Shown here: one piece after another, positions 45,776-58,055 of the stretch
Layout: each line of letters starts with the position of its first letter
How positions within the stretch are numbered: position 1 is the first letter of the stretch
Assembly: GCF_034140825.1 (NCBI RefSeq)
Contig: NC_089035.1
Span: forward strand, 29,753,001-29,817,000
Source of the DNA: Oryza sativa Japonica Group
Taxonomy: Eukaryota > Streptophyta > Magnoliopsida > Poales > Poaceae
Direction of reading: 5' to 3'
Length of the DNA: 64,000 bases
Made by a program: the position numbers and the translations under genes
Notes under the pieces: generated by a model
Told to the model about the DNA's origin: nothing
Database searches by the model: none
Seen by the model: only the letters and a program-made list of their open reading frames with translations

Positions 45776-46422
45776 GGTGCGTTTGGCTTGTGGTCTAAGG
45801 TTAGAATGTTAGATATGATATGGTCATTCATATTTGTAAGGATATGGTGATTAGGGGCGAAGCTAGCATCAAAACAAGGGGACACTACCATTGAAGATCT
45901 AGAAAATTTCAATGTAATACTGTGCATTTTAGTGTTTTCAAGTGAGAAATTCTAAATTTAGTGGGTTCATGTGCACCCGCTAGCTTCAACGTGGCTTCGC
46001 CACTGATGGTGATCCTATTTTTTATTTGGTTGGGTGGATCTTGTTTGGTTGGATGGATGAGAAGGAAAACAATGTTATATTAATTAATACTAAAATATGT
46101 TATTATCATTAATGTAGCCATAGTCTATACTAATTAAAAACAAAATAGACTAATTCTGTCTAATTAACCTTGATTTTGACAAGTTAATTATTAATTATTA
46201 TCAATAAATTACATTAATTATTGTTAATCAATTACTAATGATTAAGATTAACAAAAAGGTGGATATTCTCATCCGACCAATTTGGTCAGATACGCTCATC
46301 CAACATATGTGTGAGTTATTTCCTCTTTGGACCACCCTATCCACCTTTGTCCACCAACCAAACATACCAAAAAACTGGATCATCTCCTATCCAGGGATAT
46401 CCCTTTAACCAAATATAAACTA
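45776..46422. mobile_element. AT-rich MITE carrying a nested MITE
   Basis: The left end GTGCGTTTGGCTTGTGG and the right end, inverted, AGTTTATATTTGGTTAAAGG are weak relatives. Words such as TTTGGTTGG recur inside. A distinct element at 45853-46004 interrupts it. Boundaries are approximate. Confidence 0.45.
45853..46004. mobile_element. 152-bp MITE with GGCGAAGC ends
   Basis: The ends AGGGGCGAAGCTAGC and GCTAGCTTCAACG..GGCTTCGCCACT are inverted, flanked by GAT on both sides. It belongs to a common grass MITE type whose ends read like AGTGGCGAAGC. It is nested in the element at 45776-46422. Confidence 0.65.
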
Positions 46423-46448
46423 AGATGCTCATATGATTAATGTATACA

Positions 46449-46563
46449 CTAGAAAAAGCGTGCGGCTTTGCCACGTGTGGTACAGTGAGCCTGGCTCATT
46501 AGGCCTAGTGAATAGGTAACAAATTAATACACATATATAGAAGAGCCAGATTAATAGTAGAGA
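46449..46563 (-). mobile_element. Complete 115-bp mini-Helitron
   Basis: On the minus strand the element starts TCTCTACTATTAATCTGG, a canonical plant Helitron 5' end preceded by A. It finishes with a hairpin-forming stretch (CACGTGGCAAAGCCGCACG), then CTTTTT and CTAG followed by T. Both ends therefore obey the insertion rule between A and T. It has no coding capacity. It must have been moved by proteins from another Helitron. Confidence 0.75.
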
Positions 46564-47520
46564 TAACTAAACTTATATTAGAGCTTATAAGTTGGCTATA
46601 AGATTGTCTCTATATTTCTTTTTCCTCTCTTTATCTTACTTACAAGAATTTAATGTATTTACCTTAAAACATGTGTAGAGCTAGATTTTATCGAAAGCCA
46701 ATCCTCTCTCTCTATATATATATTTTAATCTCTATCATATACGTAAGTTTATAGACCACTATTATTTTTGCTCTAAGAGCAAATTTTATGAGTAAGTTTT
46801 ATAGTAGAGGTGATTGAGACCACCAATTTATTCACATCATCAACTAATTAATTAAGATGTAGCATATGTAATAAATTGTCTCTAACATACTGGCTCCAAT
46901 TTTCATCCAATTCACACCATTCCTTTACTGGAGTTCGTGAAGAGATTACCCCTTTCACAAGGGGTGGTTACTTCTCACATACTATATTGGAGCTCGTGCT
47001 GCAACTAACTAGTCCATTTTTCTTCACTCTCCTTCGTTGTTCTATAGCTAGCTTATTGCTTTTTATTGTACTTGTTCTAAGGCTGCATTCGACAAAGGAC
47101 AAACAAAGGAAACATCCATCATTTTTCACCCGTATGTCAGAGTGTTTTTACATAAAACTATATGTAGAAAAGTTACTTTTTAAAATAATCATATTTCTAT
47201 TTTTCATGTTTGAAACAGTCCTTGGCTTTTTAAACAGTCCTAAATCACCTGATGAAGCGATAATGGCATACTTCTTTTTACGTGTCTTATTTTTTTCCTC
47301 TCCTCTCAGACATAGCCTAAGACATGTTTGGAACTCAGGAAAACAATATATATGAAAGAAAACATTTGGAATATAAAACGCATAAATACATGTGTAAAAC
47401 ATATAAATGAAAAACATAGAAAGTTTAAAAAGACTGATGTTTGAGGATTTTTTTAGTGGATGATTTAATTACATCCGGCTAATCCTATTTTAACCCTAAC
47501 TAAAGTAGGTAGTATTATTA
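46564..47520. other. AT-rich spacer with a MITE remnant
   Basis: Around 46575-46790 the words TTAGAGCTTATAAGTTGGC and TTTTGCTCTAAGAGC suggest a decayed member of the GAGCAAGT-type MITE family seen at 50442 and 63681. A 159-codon ORF (46876-47355) has no motif and AT-biased composition, so it is not called. Confidence 0.45.
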
Positions 47521-47799
47521 GGCCCTCTTTGTTTAGGCTTAGGCTTATTGGCCTAGATTTTTAAGTCAGCTTATTGGCTTATATGATTTATAAGCCGGTG
47601 GATTTAATGTCCTAAGTTTAGTAGTTGAGTCATACATCTACCTCACATAAGCCAAAAAAGCTTCTCCAACCTAGCTTTTAGCTTAATAGTGTTAGAGTGG
47701 CTTATGGCTTTAAAAAAGCCAAACGGAAAAGCTGCTTGTTTGTTTAGGCTTAGACTTTTCGACTTATAAATTAGCTTATAAACCTAAATAAAGAGGGCC
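47521..47799. mobile_element. Tourist-like MITE with TTA target repeat
   Basis: The left end GGCCCTCTTTGTTTAGGC and the right end, inverted, GGCCCTCTTTATTTAGG are nearly identical. TTA lies on both sides (47518-47520 and 47800-47802). The interior repeats GCTTATTGGCTTATA-like words that fold back. It is a complete 279-bp PIF/Harbinger-type MITE. Confidence 0.85.
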
Positions 47800-47802
47800 T
47801 TA

Positions 47803-48450
47803 CTCCTTTGATCCTCAAGATTTGGTGGTGAAAGGAAGCAATAGCTGCCTGCTTGCCTGGGCTTTGCCAGTCGTACGGCGGCAATGTGAGAAATCAACGT
47901 CAGCAGCACGGTACAGTTCATTAATCAGCATACACCGGGTGTTTGCACTACATGTATGCATAGTAATGGCGCCGGTTCTTTCTAGAATCATCACACGGCA
48001 TAATTCGCATGGGCTACCGAGCAATGGCCCATTGGGACCTGATTACGGAGAAATTTCTGGAGGCCTGCTGCATGCGCACAAGAGCGTTTCATCGATGCCT
48101 CCACTCGCGGACGCGAGATCGTTTCGTCGAGCCTCTTATGCGAAACTGGAGTTGCCACGTGGCATGTTTCTCCTCTCGATTGTTTGCATTGAATTCGTAT
48201 TATAAGATGTGTGTTTATATATGTGATGTACGCGTGTTTACATAAGCGTGTACTGTGTTCCAACAAACAAAGGAAACCATGGAACTGTGATCGACCTGGG
48301 TTCTCGGTGACCTTGGTACGGTCTACCCCATAAGTGCTCGGGAGCAAAGAAAGAAGTATACATGTTCAGGTTTCTGAAGGACAATACCCTAATGCAATGG
48401 ACAAACTTAGCAACTGACACACCGTATATGATGGATGTGTGATGTCCGTA
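47803..48450. other. Spacer, no supported gene
   Basis: Overlapping short ORFs on both strands (the longest 127 codons, 47822-48205) have no motif or exon structure. Confidence 0.45.
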
Positions 48451-49976
48451 CCCTACTAAAAAAACCATCTTTCGTGGCAGCCATTTTAGATTTTCGCTGG
48501 TGGAATTTTGAGCCGCCACAAAGCAAAAGCCAGTGAAAATCACAATCTTCGCTAGCGGTTTTTGGCCGCCAGCGATAATTCATTTTCGCTGGCGGTTGTC
48601 TTAAGCCCAACCGCCAGCAAAGATCCATTTTCACTGGCGGCTGGCTTAAGATGGCCGCCAGCGAAAATATTTTTTCGTTGGCGGGTAACACTGTGTCAGC
48701 CGCCAGTGTTAATCCTGGCCAAGTTTAAAAAAAAAATCAACGCTCCACCATTCAAAAATCCACAGAAATTTCCATTCACCCAAGCAAAAATTAGTCAAAA
48801 AATTCAATTCACACAAGCACAATTTAAATTTACAGTCAAAAATTTCTATTCCCCCAAGCATTCAAGCATCAAAAAAATTCAAGCATTCAAGCCTCCACTG
48901 CCTCCGCCTCGACGAGGCCGCTGCCGAGCCCCGCCGGCCTCCGCCGCTGCACAGAGCCCCGCTGCAGAAATGGTTTCTGGAATTCGAAGGAAGAAAATGA
49001 GCACATGAACAGAAGAAAATGATGATCCAGAAACGTCAAACATAATGAGCAGTTGAACCCCACCACGTGCAAACAGATCAGAACCAAACGCATGAACTGA
49101 AGAGAGGATCCTCTCGTGCGGTCGTGCCTCCTCTCTGCAGCTAGCATGCAGCTCCCCGGTGACCACCGGCCAGGCGCCACCGATCTAGCGGCGGCGGATC
49201 TAGCCTCCCTGCCAGCGCCTGAGAGCCGCCGCCCGCGCCTGGATCCGCCGCGCACTGCCGCCGGCGTCCGAGAGCGGCCGCCCTTGCCCGGATCAGCCGC
49301 GCGCCGCCGCCCGCGCCCCGATCCGCTCCCCGCGGCCCTCCGGCGGCCGGATCCGCCGCCCGCGGCTCTGCGGTGGCCGGATCCGCCACGCCTGCACCCG
49401 CGCCCGTGCCCTTCCCGGCCGTGGATCACGGCGCCCCTCCCGGTCGCCGTCGTCACCGTCGCTAATCCGCCGTGGTTTCCTACTCCGACAGGAGGAGGAG
49501 GAGGAGGAGGTGGAGGAGAAGGAGGAGGAGAGGCTGGAGGAGGACAGGAGGTGGAGAGGCTGCAGGAGGAAGAGAAGGAATGGGAGAGGTGAATGGGAAG
49601 GGATAAGATTGGAGAAGATTTTAATAGAGGGAATATTTTTTTCATAGTCGGTGTAAGTTAGCTGCCGCCAGCGAAAATCGGCCGTCAGCGAAAACCCAAT
49701 TTTTTATAGTGGGTCTCTTAGCGTAGCCGCCAGCGAAAATAGAGTTATTTTTAATGGCGGACCTCTTAGTGTGGCCGCCAACGAAAAGCAAAAACCGATT
49801 TTCGCTGGCTGTCCGTAACCCTTCACCCCTAGTTACATTTTTAGTAGCGGTTTTCACGTATAACTGCCAGCGAAAATTATAGGGTGACGCCATGAAAAAT
49901 CATTTTTTAGTAGAGGTAGGATGTGCCTCCACCCGTATATGATGGATGTGTGATGTCCGTAGGATGTGCCTCCACC
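48423..49976 (+). repeat. 43-bp host duplication split by the CACTA element
   Basis: The 43-bp unit starting CGTATATGATGGATGTGTG is whole at 49934-49976. The first copy is split by the CACTA insertion into 48423-48450 and 49919-49933. The tandem duplication therefore existed before, or arose with, the insertion. Confidence 0.8.
48451..49915. mobile_element. Non-autonomous CACTA element
   Basis: The termini are CCCTACTAAAAAAACC and, inverted, CTCTACTAAAAAATG, both one base away from CACTA. The 3-bp target repeat is GTA (48448-48450 and 49916-49918). Subterminal arrays of CCGCCAGCGAAAAT in both orientations fill about 270 bp at each side, as in En/Spm-type elements. Between them, about 48880-49610 is GC-rich and holds overlapping proline/arginine-rich ORFs without a domain. 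No transposase is present. Confidence 0.85.
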
Positions 49977-50043
49977 GTTCTTCAAGAAACGCCACGTTAG
50001 CCTTTACCGAGCTGACAAGTGATTCCTGAAACGAGACATCTAG

Positions 50044-50201
50044 CCCTGTTTGGCTAATGGGATAGGGAAATAATTTCCCACCCACCAAAACATCTCTAAA
50101 TTCTAACCATCCATTCTTCCTCTTCTATTTAATCATAACCATTCATTCATTTCTCATTCCTAATTACATTCCTCATTTTCCATTATACAAACACACCCTA
50201 G
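50044..50201. mobile_element. Small foldback MITE
   Basis: CCCTGTTTGGCTAATGGGAT at the left and, inverted, AGGGTGTGTTTGTATAATGG at the right enclose an AT-rich body containing CCATTCATTCATTTCTCATTCC. Ends are approximate. Confidence 0.5.
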
Positions 50202-50441
50202 GATGTGCGAAGATCGACCTTCTTCTTGAGTGAACATACCAACTCCAGTTGACCGTGTCTTGGGTAAACATACTTGGCAGTTTCCATGCAAACTTGGGTT
50301 GTGGGGTCCTATCTTCGAATGGTGCCACGACATGGTTCCCGGGCAATTAGCTAGATAGCCATGTGCACCCGTGCAGAGGACACGTGGCCACCTTCGAGCA
50401 TCTTCAAGGCTATCCACCAAAGTCTCACGTTGGCCTATCCT

Positions 50442-50689
50442 TAGAGCAAGTATAATAAGGAGGCTATAATCCGACTAAATGCTGAGGTGTAGAAGAGAAG
50501 AGAGAAGAGAGAGGAGAAGCGAGCTGTAAACTTATAGCCGGTTTGGACACAAAAACCAAAAAACTCTGTGAGAGAGATAAGTGGGTCCTATATTAATCGT
50601 AAAGAGCTAACTATTATATGGGTGGGCTGAGAGAAGGCTACAAAGAACCTTATAGTTAACAAGTCGGCTATATTATTAGCCTTGCTCTT
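50442..50689. mobile_element. GAGCAAGT-type MITE
   Basis: TTAGAGCAAGTATAATAAGG and, inverted, TAAGAGCAAGGCTAATAATA form the termini. The interior contains AGAGAAGAGAGAGGAGAAG and GAGAGAGATAAGTGGGTCC. The same family occurs at 63681 and at the window's end. Confidence 0.65.
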
Positions 50690-50801
50690 AATTACACAAA
50701 TGGATCGCCAACGGATACACGGACCTCCCCGCAAAGTCTTGAACTTATTCCATGCGAAGGAGTTATTGGTCCATGTCAGAAAGATCCTAGCACACTAATC
50801 A

Positions 50802-51757
50802 CACTACTGGAGAAACCATCTTTGGTCGGTCGACCAAATTCCACAATAGTCCCGGTTACAATAAAAACCGGGACTAAAGATATCTTTAGACTCGGTTCAA
50901 AAGGTTAGAGCTACCTTTTGATCTTTAGTCTCGGTTGGTAACACCAACCTTAAAGATCATTTTTAGTCCCGGATAAAAAAAGGCAAGCGGTGTCAGACCC
51001 TCTGTTATCTTTAATCCCGGTTAGTGTGACTAAAGATCTATTTCTAGTCTTGGTTGTTAAACAACCGGGAAAAAAGATTGGCATGCGCGGAGAGAACGAG
51101 GCGTGCACGCGCGCGAGATCGAGGAGGAGGAGGCGCATGGGATCAGTTAATAAATTCTATCTCCTCCTCTCTCACCTTTATCTCTTTCTCCTCTCCTCTC
51201 CTCACTCACCGCATCTCTTCCTCTTCCTTCTCCGGATCCGCCCCCTCCCCTCTCCTCCCCACTTCTCATGCGCCCAGGCGGCGGCACAGGCGGCCTCGCA
51301 CGGCGGATCCGGGAGGGGAGGCAGCCGGGCGGCGGCGGCCGGCGCGGAGGGCGGTGCGGCGATAGGCGGTGGAGGGCGGCGTGGCTGCACGTATTTTTTT
51401 TCTTTTTTCTTAATGTGTGATTTGATCTGTGTTGATTCGATTTGTGCTGAATTATTCGATCTGTGTTGATTCGATTTGTGTTGAATGTGTGATTCGATCT
51501 GTGTTGAGAATGAACTATGCTGTTGTGAATGATTTTGAGAATGAAATATGTTGCTGTGAATGATTTAGAATGAATTATGTTGCTGTGAATGATTTAGGAT
51601 GAACTATATTATTGTGAATGATGTGAGATAATGTGCGTGAGATATACAAAATAGAAAAAAAAAGAAAAAAAACCTTTAGTCCCGTATTTTTACTCCCGGT
51701 TAGAAAACCGGGACTATAGGGATTACCAACCAGGAGTAAAAAGTATTTCTCCACCAA
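50802..51757. mobile_element. CACTA-like element with AGTCCCGGTT repeats
   Basis: The left terminus CACTACTGGAGAAACC is a known grass CACTA type. Subterminal AGTCCCGGTT and AACCGGGACT words occur on both sides. The right end is decayed (TATTTCTCCACCAAT). The GC-rich middle (51080-51400) has overlapping ORFs without a domain. At 51421-51625 units like GATTCGATCTGTGTT and GAATGATTTAGAATGAA repeat in tandem. Confidence 0.65.
51421..51625. repeat. Two short tandem repeat blocks in the CACTA-like element
   Basis: The first block repeats GATTCGATTTGTGTTGAAT-type units of about 30 bp. The second repeats GTGAATGATTTAGAATGAA-type units, also about 30 bp, four to five times. Confidence 0.75.
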
Positions 51758-52234
51758 TATCGTATAGTTGCGATAACATGTGTTTGGAGCAAAGCAATCT
51801 AGTCAAATAGAGACCTTTTGGTAAGGACACTGATAACGTATAAACACATATTCGACATGATTAGGAAATGGCCTTCCTTAAGCGGAGTAATTAACAGGAA
51901 ATTGTTAGGCCCGTTTCACTCGAAATCAAGCAAGGCCCTAAAACCCAAAAACGCATTATCATTTCCCAAAGCCCAATCCTGCTTACTTCTCCAAGAGACT
52001 AGAGAAGTAGAGAGAGGCCGATGATGATATGAAACAGACGATCGCGGTTCTTGGCTACCAGCCTACCACATAAAACGAGAGGAATGAAAAAAAAAAAAAG
52101 AACAGCTCGCTCCAGCCTCCATCTGGAATTGGATAGGCTGGAAATCCGCCAGGAGACGCTTTGCCGAATTGCCGTGGCCTCGCGGCACTCCCTCCTCTCT
52201 CGCAGACTCGCAGTAGTATGCTAGGGATGAGAAT
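51758..52234 (+). promoter_or_regulatory. Promoter and leader of the chloride channel gene
   Basis: This spacer between the CACTA-like element and the ATG is the only room for a promoter. No confident TATA box was seen. Confidence 0.35.
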
Positions 52235-55200
52235 ATGAGATGCCTCTCCCAATTCATGGCGCCGCCGTCCGTGGCACCCTGTCCCGCGCGTGTCCTCCTC
52301 GTCTCGACCCCATCCCCGCCTTCTCTCTCCCGCCGCCGCCCGGCAGGTCGCCGCTGCGGTGGCGGGGACGGGGGCGCGCGCCTCCGGACCATCCGATGCG
52401 GCGCGGCGACCGAGGAGGAGGACGGGGACCGGCGGGGTGAGCGGGTGGAGGCGGCCTGGGAGGAGGAGGTGGCGGCGCCCGGCCGTGACCTCGTCACGCT
52501 CGCCGCCTGCCTCGTCGGGCTCCTCAGTGGCGTCTCCGTCGTCCTCTTCAACCTCTCGGTACCCATACGACGACACATCTCACGTCTAGTTCCCCGACTT
52601 GGATGTGAATATGCGATGCAATTGGACAACGAACTTACATAGCAATGTTTTAAGCTACAATTTGCTTCCAAATCCCTTCTAAAACGCTTCTCACATGTAG
52701 CATTGCCGATCCATAAGCTATGCTGGTGCTAATTCATGCATCCATGCATTAGTTTAGTTCCCATCCAAAAATTACTAGTTTTATTACTCCTTGTCTGCTG
52801 TGTGCCTGTTTTAGCTTGGTTCGAATTGTGTTTGTCCAATTAGCGCGTCCAGTCCTCACCCATCCTCACAAGATGCCATTTCCTGATTCTTCCCTACTGA
52901 TAATATAGTGGATAGTGTGTATAATCTCGATCTCTAAGCCCATAGATGTTTGATGAAAATGGAGGTTGGCGTTGCAGCTGCCAGGCATAAATAATGTATT
53001 TCAAGAATTTGAGCATCTTGATTGCATACAAGTCCTCAAAGTAATCACTATTACACATGTTGCAGATTGAGATAAGAACTTTGTATTATTTTGGCATAGG
53101 TTCATGAAATACGTGATCTCTTTTGGGACGGCATACCATTGAGAGGCGCTTCATGGCTAAGGGAGGAGTCCATCGGTGAAATCTGGCAGAGAGTGATACT
53201 TGTTCCAGTCAGTGGAGGCATTATAGTTGGAGTGTTTAACACATTAAGAAGTTCTATAGCAACCAACTCAAATGACACTATGTCTAAGATAAAAGGTGCC
53301 TTTAGGCCATTTTTGAAAGCCATGGCAGCATCTTTTACTCTTGGAACTGGAAATTCTTTGGGGCCTGAGGGTCCAAGTGTGGAGATTGGTTCATCTATAG
53401 CCAAAGGATTTGGAAATGTGTTTAAATTGGAAGGAGGGAAAAAACTTTCTCTTGTGGCAGCTGGATCAGCAGCTGGAATCGCATCAGGTGAATCTTGCTT
53501 CTCATATTTCTTATTTTTCAAAATTCCATTCACTGCAGAATATTTCTCTATATTTTATCTTCAACTTTTAAGTTGGTCTGTCATGTTTTAATTAATTACA
53601 CACATGGAATATATTTTTGTATCAGAAGCTACGCATCTGAACGCAAGCGTCTGTTTTTTGGAACTTTTTGCTATGTAGCATCCAAACGCAAAGAATCTAT
53701 TTATGGAACTTTGTGTAATGTTCCTTGGTCAATAGATCACCTAAGTTGACACAGCATAAAGTATGATATTCTCCTTTTGTGGATACTCCACACAGTCCTA
53801 CAATTCAAACTGGCCAAGTAATCCTTTTCCCCATGCATTCTGTTTTCTGATTGCATTGTACTTATATTTCAGGTGATTGCTTGTATTGTAGGTTTTAATG
53901 CTGCTGTTGCCGGGTGCTTTTTCGCCGTGGAATCTGTTTTGTGGCCTACTTCTGTTGACTCTTCATCCCTTTCCAACTCAACACCTATGGTGATACTCAG
54001 TGCAGTGATAGCGTCTGTTGTTTCAGAGATTGGTCTTGGTTCTGATCCTGCTTTTACCGTTCCAGAATATGATTTCCGCTCGCCAACAGGTACTTTTTTG
54101 TTATAATTGATATTTTTCAGCAGTTTGATGCATACAAACCATATCTTGCAATACTTTCATTTAGGCTATACATAATTTCTACTGGTTAACTGCCTGTCCG
54201 GTATTTTGACATGTTCTCGTTGTAACTTGTGTAGCACTTCCTAATTTACGATTCTAAAATAAAACATATTGTGCCCAACTGAAATAGTTGAAGAAGGGAA
54301 AATTTACTACCAAATGAAGGGAACATGAAAATCTTGATGTTTGGCTTTTGTTTTGAAACCACACATTTGTGCTCTTGTTGACCTCATCCTCCTAAAGAAT
54401 TCAGTTTTGCCATTAGTAAGGTTGATTTGTCAAGTATGAAAACACCTCTTAAACCCTCCTGGACGTAGATTAGTCTTACTGTCTGTTAATAACATCTTGT
54501 TTTTACATATTTTTTCTCGTGATCCAGAGATTGAAAGTATGAGGATATTTACATGACTTAATAAATGTCAGAACTTCCTCTATATCTTTTGCTGGGCATC
54601 TTCTGTGGGTTGGTGTCTACTACACTATCTAGGTGTACAGCACTTTCTATGGAGATAGTTCAAAGTTTACAAACGGCAACCGGATTACCAAAGGCTGCAT
54701 CTCCTGCCTTGGGTGGCCTTATTGTTGGTCTTCTAGCCCTTGTATACCCTGAAGTTCTTTATTGGGGCTTTGAAAATGTTGATATTTTGCTGGAATCACG
54801 ACCATTCACAAGTGGACTCTCAGCAGCTGTATTGGTTCAGCTCATTGGAGTAAAAGTATTGGCGACATCTTTGTGCAGGGCTTTTGGATTGGTTGGAGGC
54901 TATTATGCACCATCCCTTTTTATTGGTGCAGCTACAGGCATGGCGTATGGAAAGGTCATGAGGTTTACATTTACTGGCCCGGATTCACTGTTCCAAATCC
55001 CGTTCCTAGATGTGGCGTCACCTCAAGCATATGGCCTGGTAATATGTCTATAAGCAATAGTTTTCTCTTTTGCGTATTTTCTTTTAGATTGATCGAAAAT
55101 ATCAAGCAAAGAAAACTGATTTGCATGTTTGCTTCCTTTTGTTCTATCTTTGCAGGTAGGTATGGCAGCCACGCTTGCTGGTGTATGCAAGGTGCCTCTT

Positions 55201-56570
55201 ACATCTGTCCTCCTACTGTTTGAGCTTACTCAGGACTATCGTATAGTTTTACCTTTGCTTGGTGCTGTTGGAGTATCATCTTGGATTGCTTCTCCCCAGA
55301 GGTTCTCTAGGAGCAATAGGAGTAAGCCGGATTCCTCAGAGGTGAAATCAAGTAATTTTAAACAGGAAAAAAGTGTGCCCTCCCAGACACAAGGAGCTTC
55401 TGTGGATACAGATAAGCCTATTACCGACCTATGTAAGCTTGAAAGTTCACTGTGTGTCTATGATGCCAAGCATGAGAATTTTCAGGAAAATCTTACTGTT
55501 GCAGAGGCTATGAAGACTAAATATATTTCTGTTTCAAAGACAACTCCAGTAGTTGAGGCACTAAATCTTATGCTTGTGGAAAAGCAACCGTTTGTTATGA
55601 TAATTGAGAGCAACAGATCTCTAATAGGCTTGGTAACTCTCAAAGATATCCAGGATTTCTGCAGAACTGCGAAAACTACCAGGGTACAGACTGAGGTGAT
55701 TTGCTGTCGTTTTCCCTCATTTTTCCTTCTGCGATTCTGCTTGATCTTAATTCATAAGTTATGACTTATGTATACCAAACTTCAACTGGACATGCACCCT
55801 TGTCTTATTTATGCACTCTTTTCCTTTTTTTAGATGATGGATAAGAATCTGGCCTCTATATCCTCAAGTGGATATACACAGCCATTATGCACTCTTTTCT
55901 ATTCTTCTTTCCTGAATAAGAGATCATCAGCTGCCCCCAGCTTCATTTGTTTTCTCTGTTGTTGATTGGAACATATCAAAATAACATATTCTTTAGTTTG
56001 CTAGCCCCTTGGGATCTATATCCCTTGGCCAGTCTCGATCTCTGAAGTTTCTGTGGTTCATGCTTGCTTTAAAGATTTTCAAAGAAAAATACAGTTGGTT
56101 TCTTATTTGTTTTCTGAGGTGCAATCATAATTCAGAACATGCTAACTGTATTTAACTGGCATATATTTTTGTCGTCTTGTAGTTCTATCTGTATGTTACT
56201 CATTTCTGGTCATGCTACAGGAACCTGTACAAACTTATGTTTGTGGAGCCGTTAAGTGTAAAATGTGGCCTGTGACACCTCAGACATCTCTAACTACTGT
56301 TGAAAAGATCATGGATTCTTATGGAGTGGATCAACTTCCAGTAGTTTCAGAACATGTTGATCGTCAAGATAGAGGACTCTTGGTTGGTTTTGTAGATAAA
56401 GAAGGCATTGCCATTGCTCGAAGGTAAAAGTAATCACTTTCTAACACTACAGAAATCGGTTATTTTCCAACTTATAACCAGCACCTTTGCCCTCCTTGTT
56501 ATGTTTTTCCAGAGCTGTAGCAACAAAAGATCTTTTGAGTTTTACATCTGAGATAAAGGGGGATAGATGA
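52235..56570 (+). CDS. Chloride channel/antiporter, plastid CLC-e type
   Basis: This is a CLC-family anion transporter, probably in the thylakoid or envelope membrane. Seven exons join in frame: 52235-52558, 53100-53487, 53892-54089, 54572-55038, 55156-55695, 56221-56423, 56513-56570, giving 725 aa. The alternative start at 52256 gives 718 aa and a better transit peptide (MAPPSVAPCPARVLLVST). Arabidopsis CLC-e is about 710 aa. The filter region GTGNSLGPEGPSVEIG (about 190-205) carries the gating-type Glu, and GLVGGYYAPSLFIGAATG is the second conserved pore segment. Two C-terminal CBS domains follow: VAEAMKTKYISVSKTTPVVE from about residue 577, and the second from CKMWPVTPQTSLTTVEKI to the end. 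All introns are GT..AG. The plastid location is inferred from the leader and from the CLC-e/f class. Confidence 0.9.
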
Positions 56571-57244
56571 CTTAAAAGTAGAGCTGATATTACACAGTTC
56601 TGATATTTCATCCCAGAACTGGGAGCTGTTCAGAATTGCCCAGCATCTGTGTACAAGTGGCCAACGCTTCGGACTCTTTTAACATTTTTACCAGGTTGTT
56701 TTGTTAACTTCAGAATGTAACTCAGAAACGTACTGTTGAAGGGCCTTTAGTTTTGCACAAGTGGATATATGCGGTTTTATTGCACCAGCGTGCTACAAGT
56801 ATTTTTAGATGACATCATTTTGTCAAACTTGCGTTTTCCACTGTACGATTTATTGCAAGAGCAACAAAATGAAGTATATTCATCTAGGAAGCGAGACCTC
56901 AAGGTAGATCAATGTAATCTGGAGCACGAGGTCAATTGGTCAAATGAAATATACGTAAGTGCTACGGTTAATAAATGCAGTCTTTCGTGTGGAAGAAATT
57001 ACTAGCCCGACGTATGACCAGTGATTATATTTATCCCTGCAAGTATTCCCAAACGACATTTCGTATGCATCTACGTATTTTTCCTAGGCAAGTTCCATAC
57101 GTGCTGCAGTTTGAACGCGTGACAGTTTTTGTTTAGTAGGGTCAAGTGGCAATTGCGAAGTCTGAACGGGACGAATGAGGTCAGACCCCGTAAAATAAGG
57201 CCGGAGAAGAAGCAACTACTGATTGTTACTACTACTAATTACTA
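56571..57244. other. 3' UTR of the channel gene and spacer
   Basis: The 3' UTR probably ends within 400 bp. No further gene is supported before the Stowaway element. Confidence 0.5.
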
Positions 57245-57428
57245 CTTCCTCCGTTCCATGATATAAATCATTCTAGCATTTTCTACATTCATATAGATAT
57301 TAATGAATCTAAATAAATATATATGTCTAGATTTATTAATATCAATATGAATGTGAGAAATATTAGAATGATTTACATTGTGGAACGGAAGTGAGAAATA
57401 CTAGAATGATTTACATTGTGGAACGGAG
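57245..57428. mobile_element. Stowaway-type MITE with duplicated right end
   Basis: CTTCCTCCGTTCCATGATA starts after TA. The right end GATTTACATTGTGGAACGGA occurs twice in a row with a period of about 37-38 bp (the copies end near 57390 and 57428). Confidence 0.7.
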
Positions 57429-57841
57429 TGAGTTCTCCGGTATTACTACTACTACAGTACGCACGATCAGGGGAAGGTGGGCGCTGATTCGTCGCATACG
57501 TACGAAGCGAGAAAAAACGAGCAGAGGACGAAAGAGACAGGATGCGTGCCGGGTTCACGCTTCCAATTTAGTCCCAGAACGGAGTTAATTATACGGACTG
57601 CTAGTAATACGATTTATGATTAGCCCCGTTTAACTCAAGAGATATTTAACCATTTGCCACATTTAGATGTGGCAATTAACTTTTTACCACTGGACCCACA
57701 TGTCATAGACACATGTGGACCCATATGTCATTGAGATAGGGGTGGCAAATAATTATTTGCCAAATCTAAAAGTGGCAAATAGTAAAAAGCCCCTTGACTC
57801 AAATGCAACCGGAAAAGAATCGAAATTGCAAACATAGGGCA

Positions 57842-58055
57842 TGTTTGGTACAGCTCCAACTCCTAAATATAACTCCAGGAGTTGAGTCTAGAGTGGAGTT
57901 ATGGAGCTGCCTAAACCCAGCTTCACAACTTTAGTACATTTTGTGAGAGAGCTCCACCCAACTCCACTCCCAGTTTTGGTGGAGCTGAAAACTGTTTAGC
58001 TGAGCTCCAGCTCCAGGAGAGGTGGAGCTGGAGCTGGAGCTATGCCAAACAGGTC
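57842..58055. mobile_element. Foldback MITE rich in GGAGCTGGAGCT
   Basis: GGCATGTTTGGTACAGCTCC at the left and, inverted, GGACCTGTTTGGCATAGCTC at the right. The interior consists of AGCTCCA and TGGAGCT words in both orientations. ATA lies on both sides. Confidence 0.65.

Noticed and set aside
46876-47355. 159-codon plus-strand ORF
   Set aside because: It is AT-biased, with no motif, no neighbouring exon signals and no recognisable membrane topology pattern of a known family.
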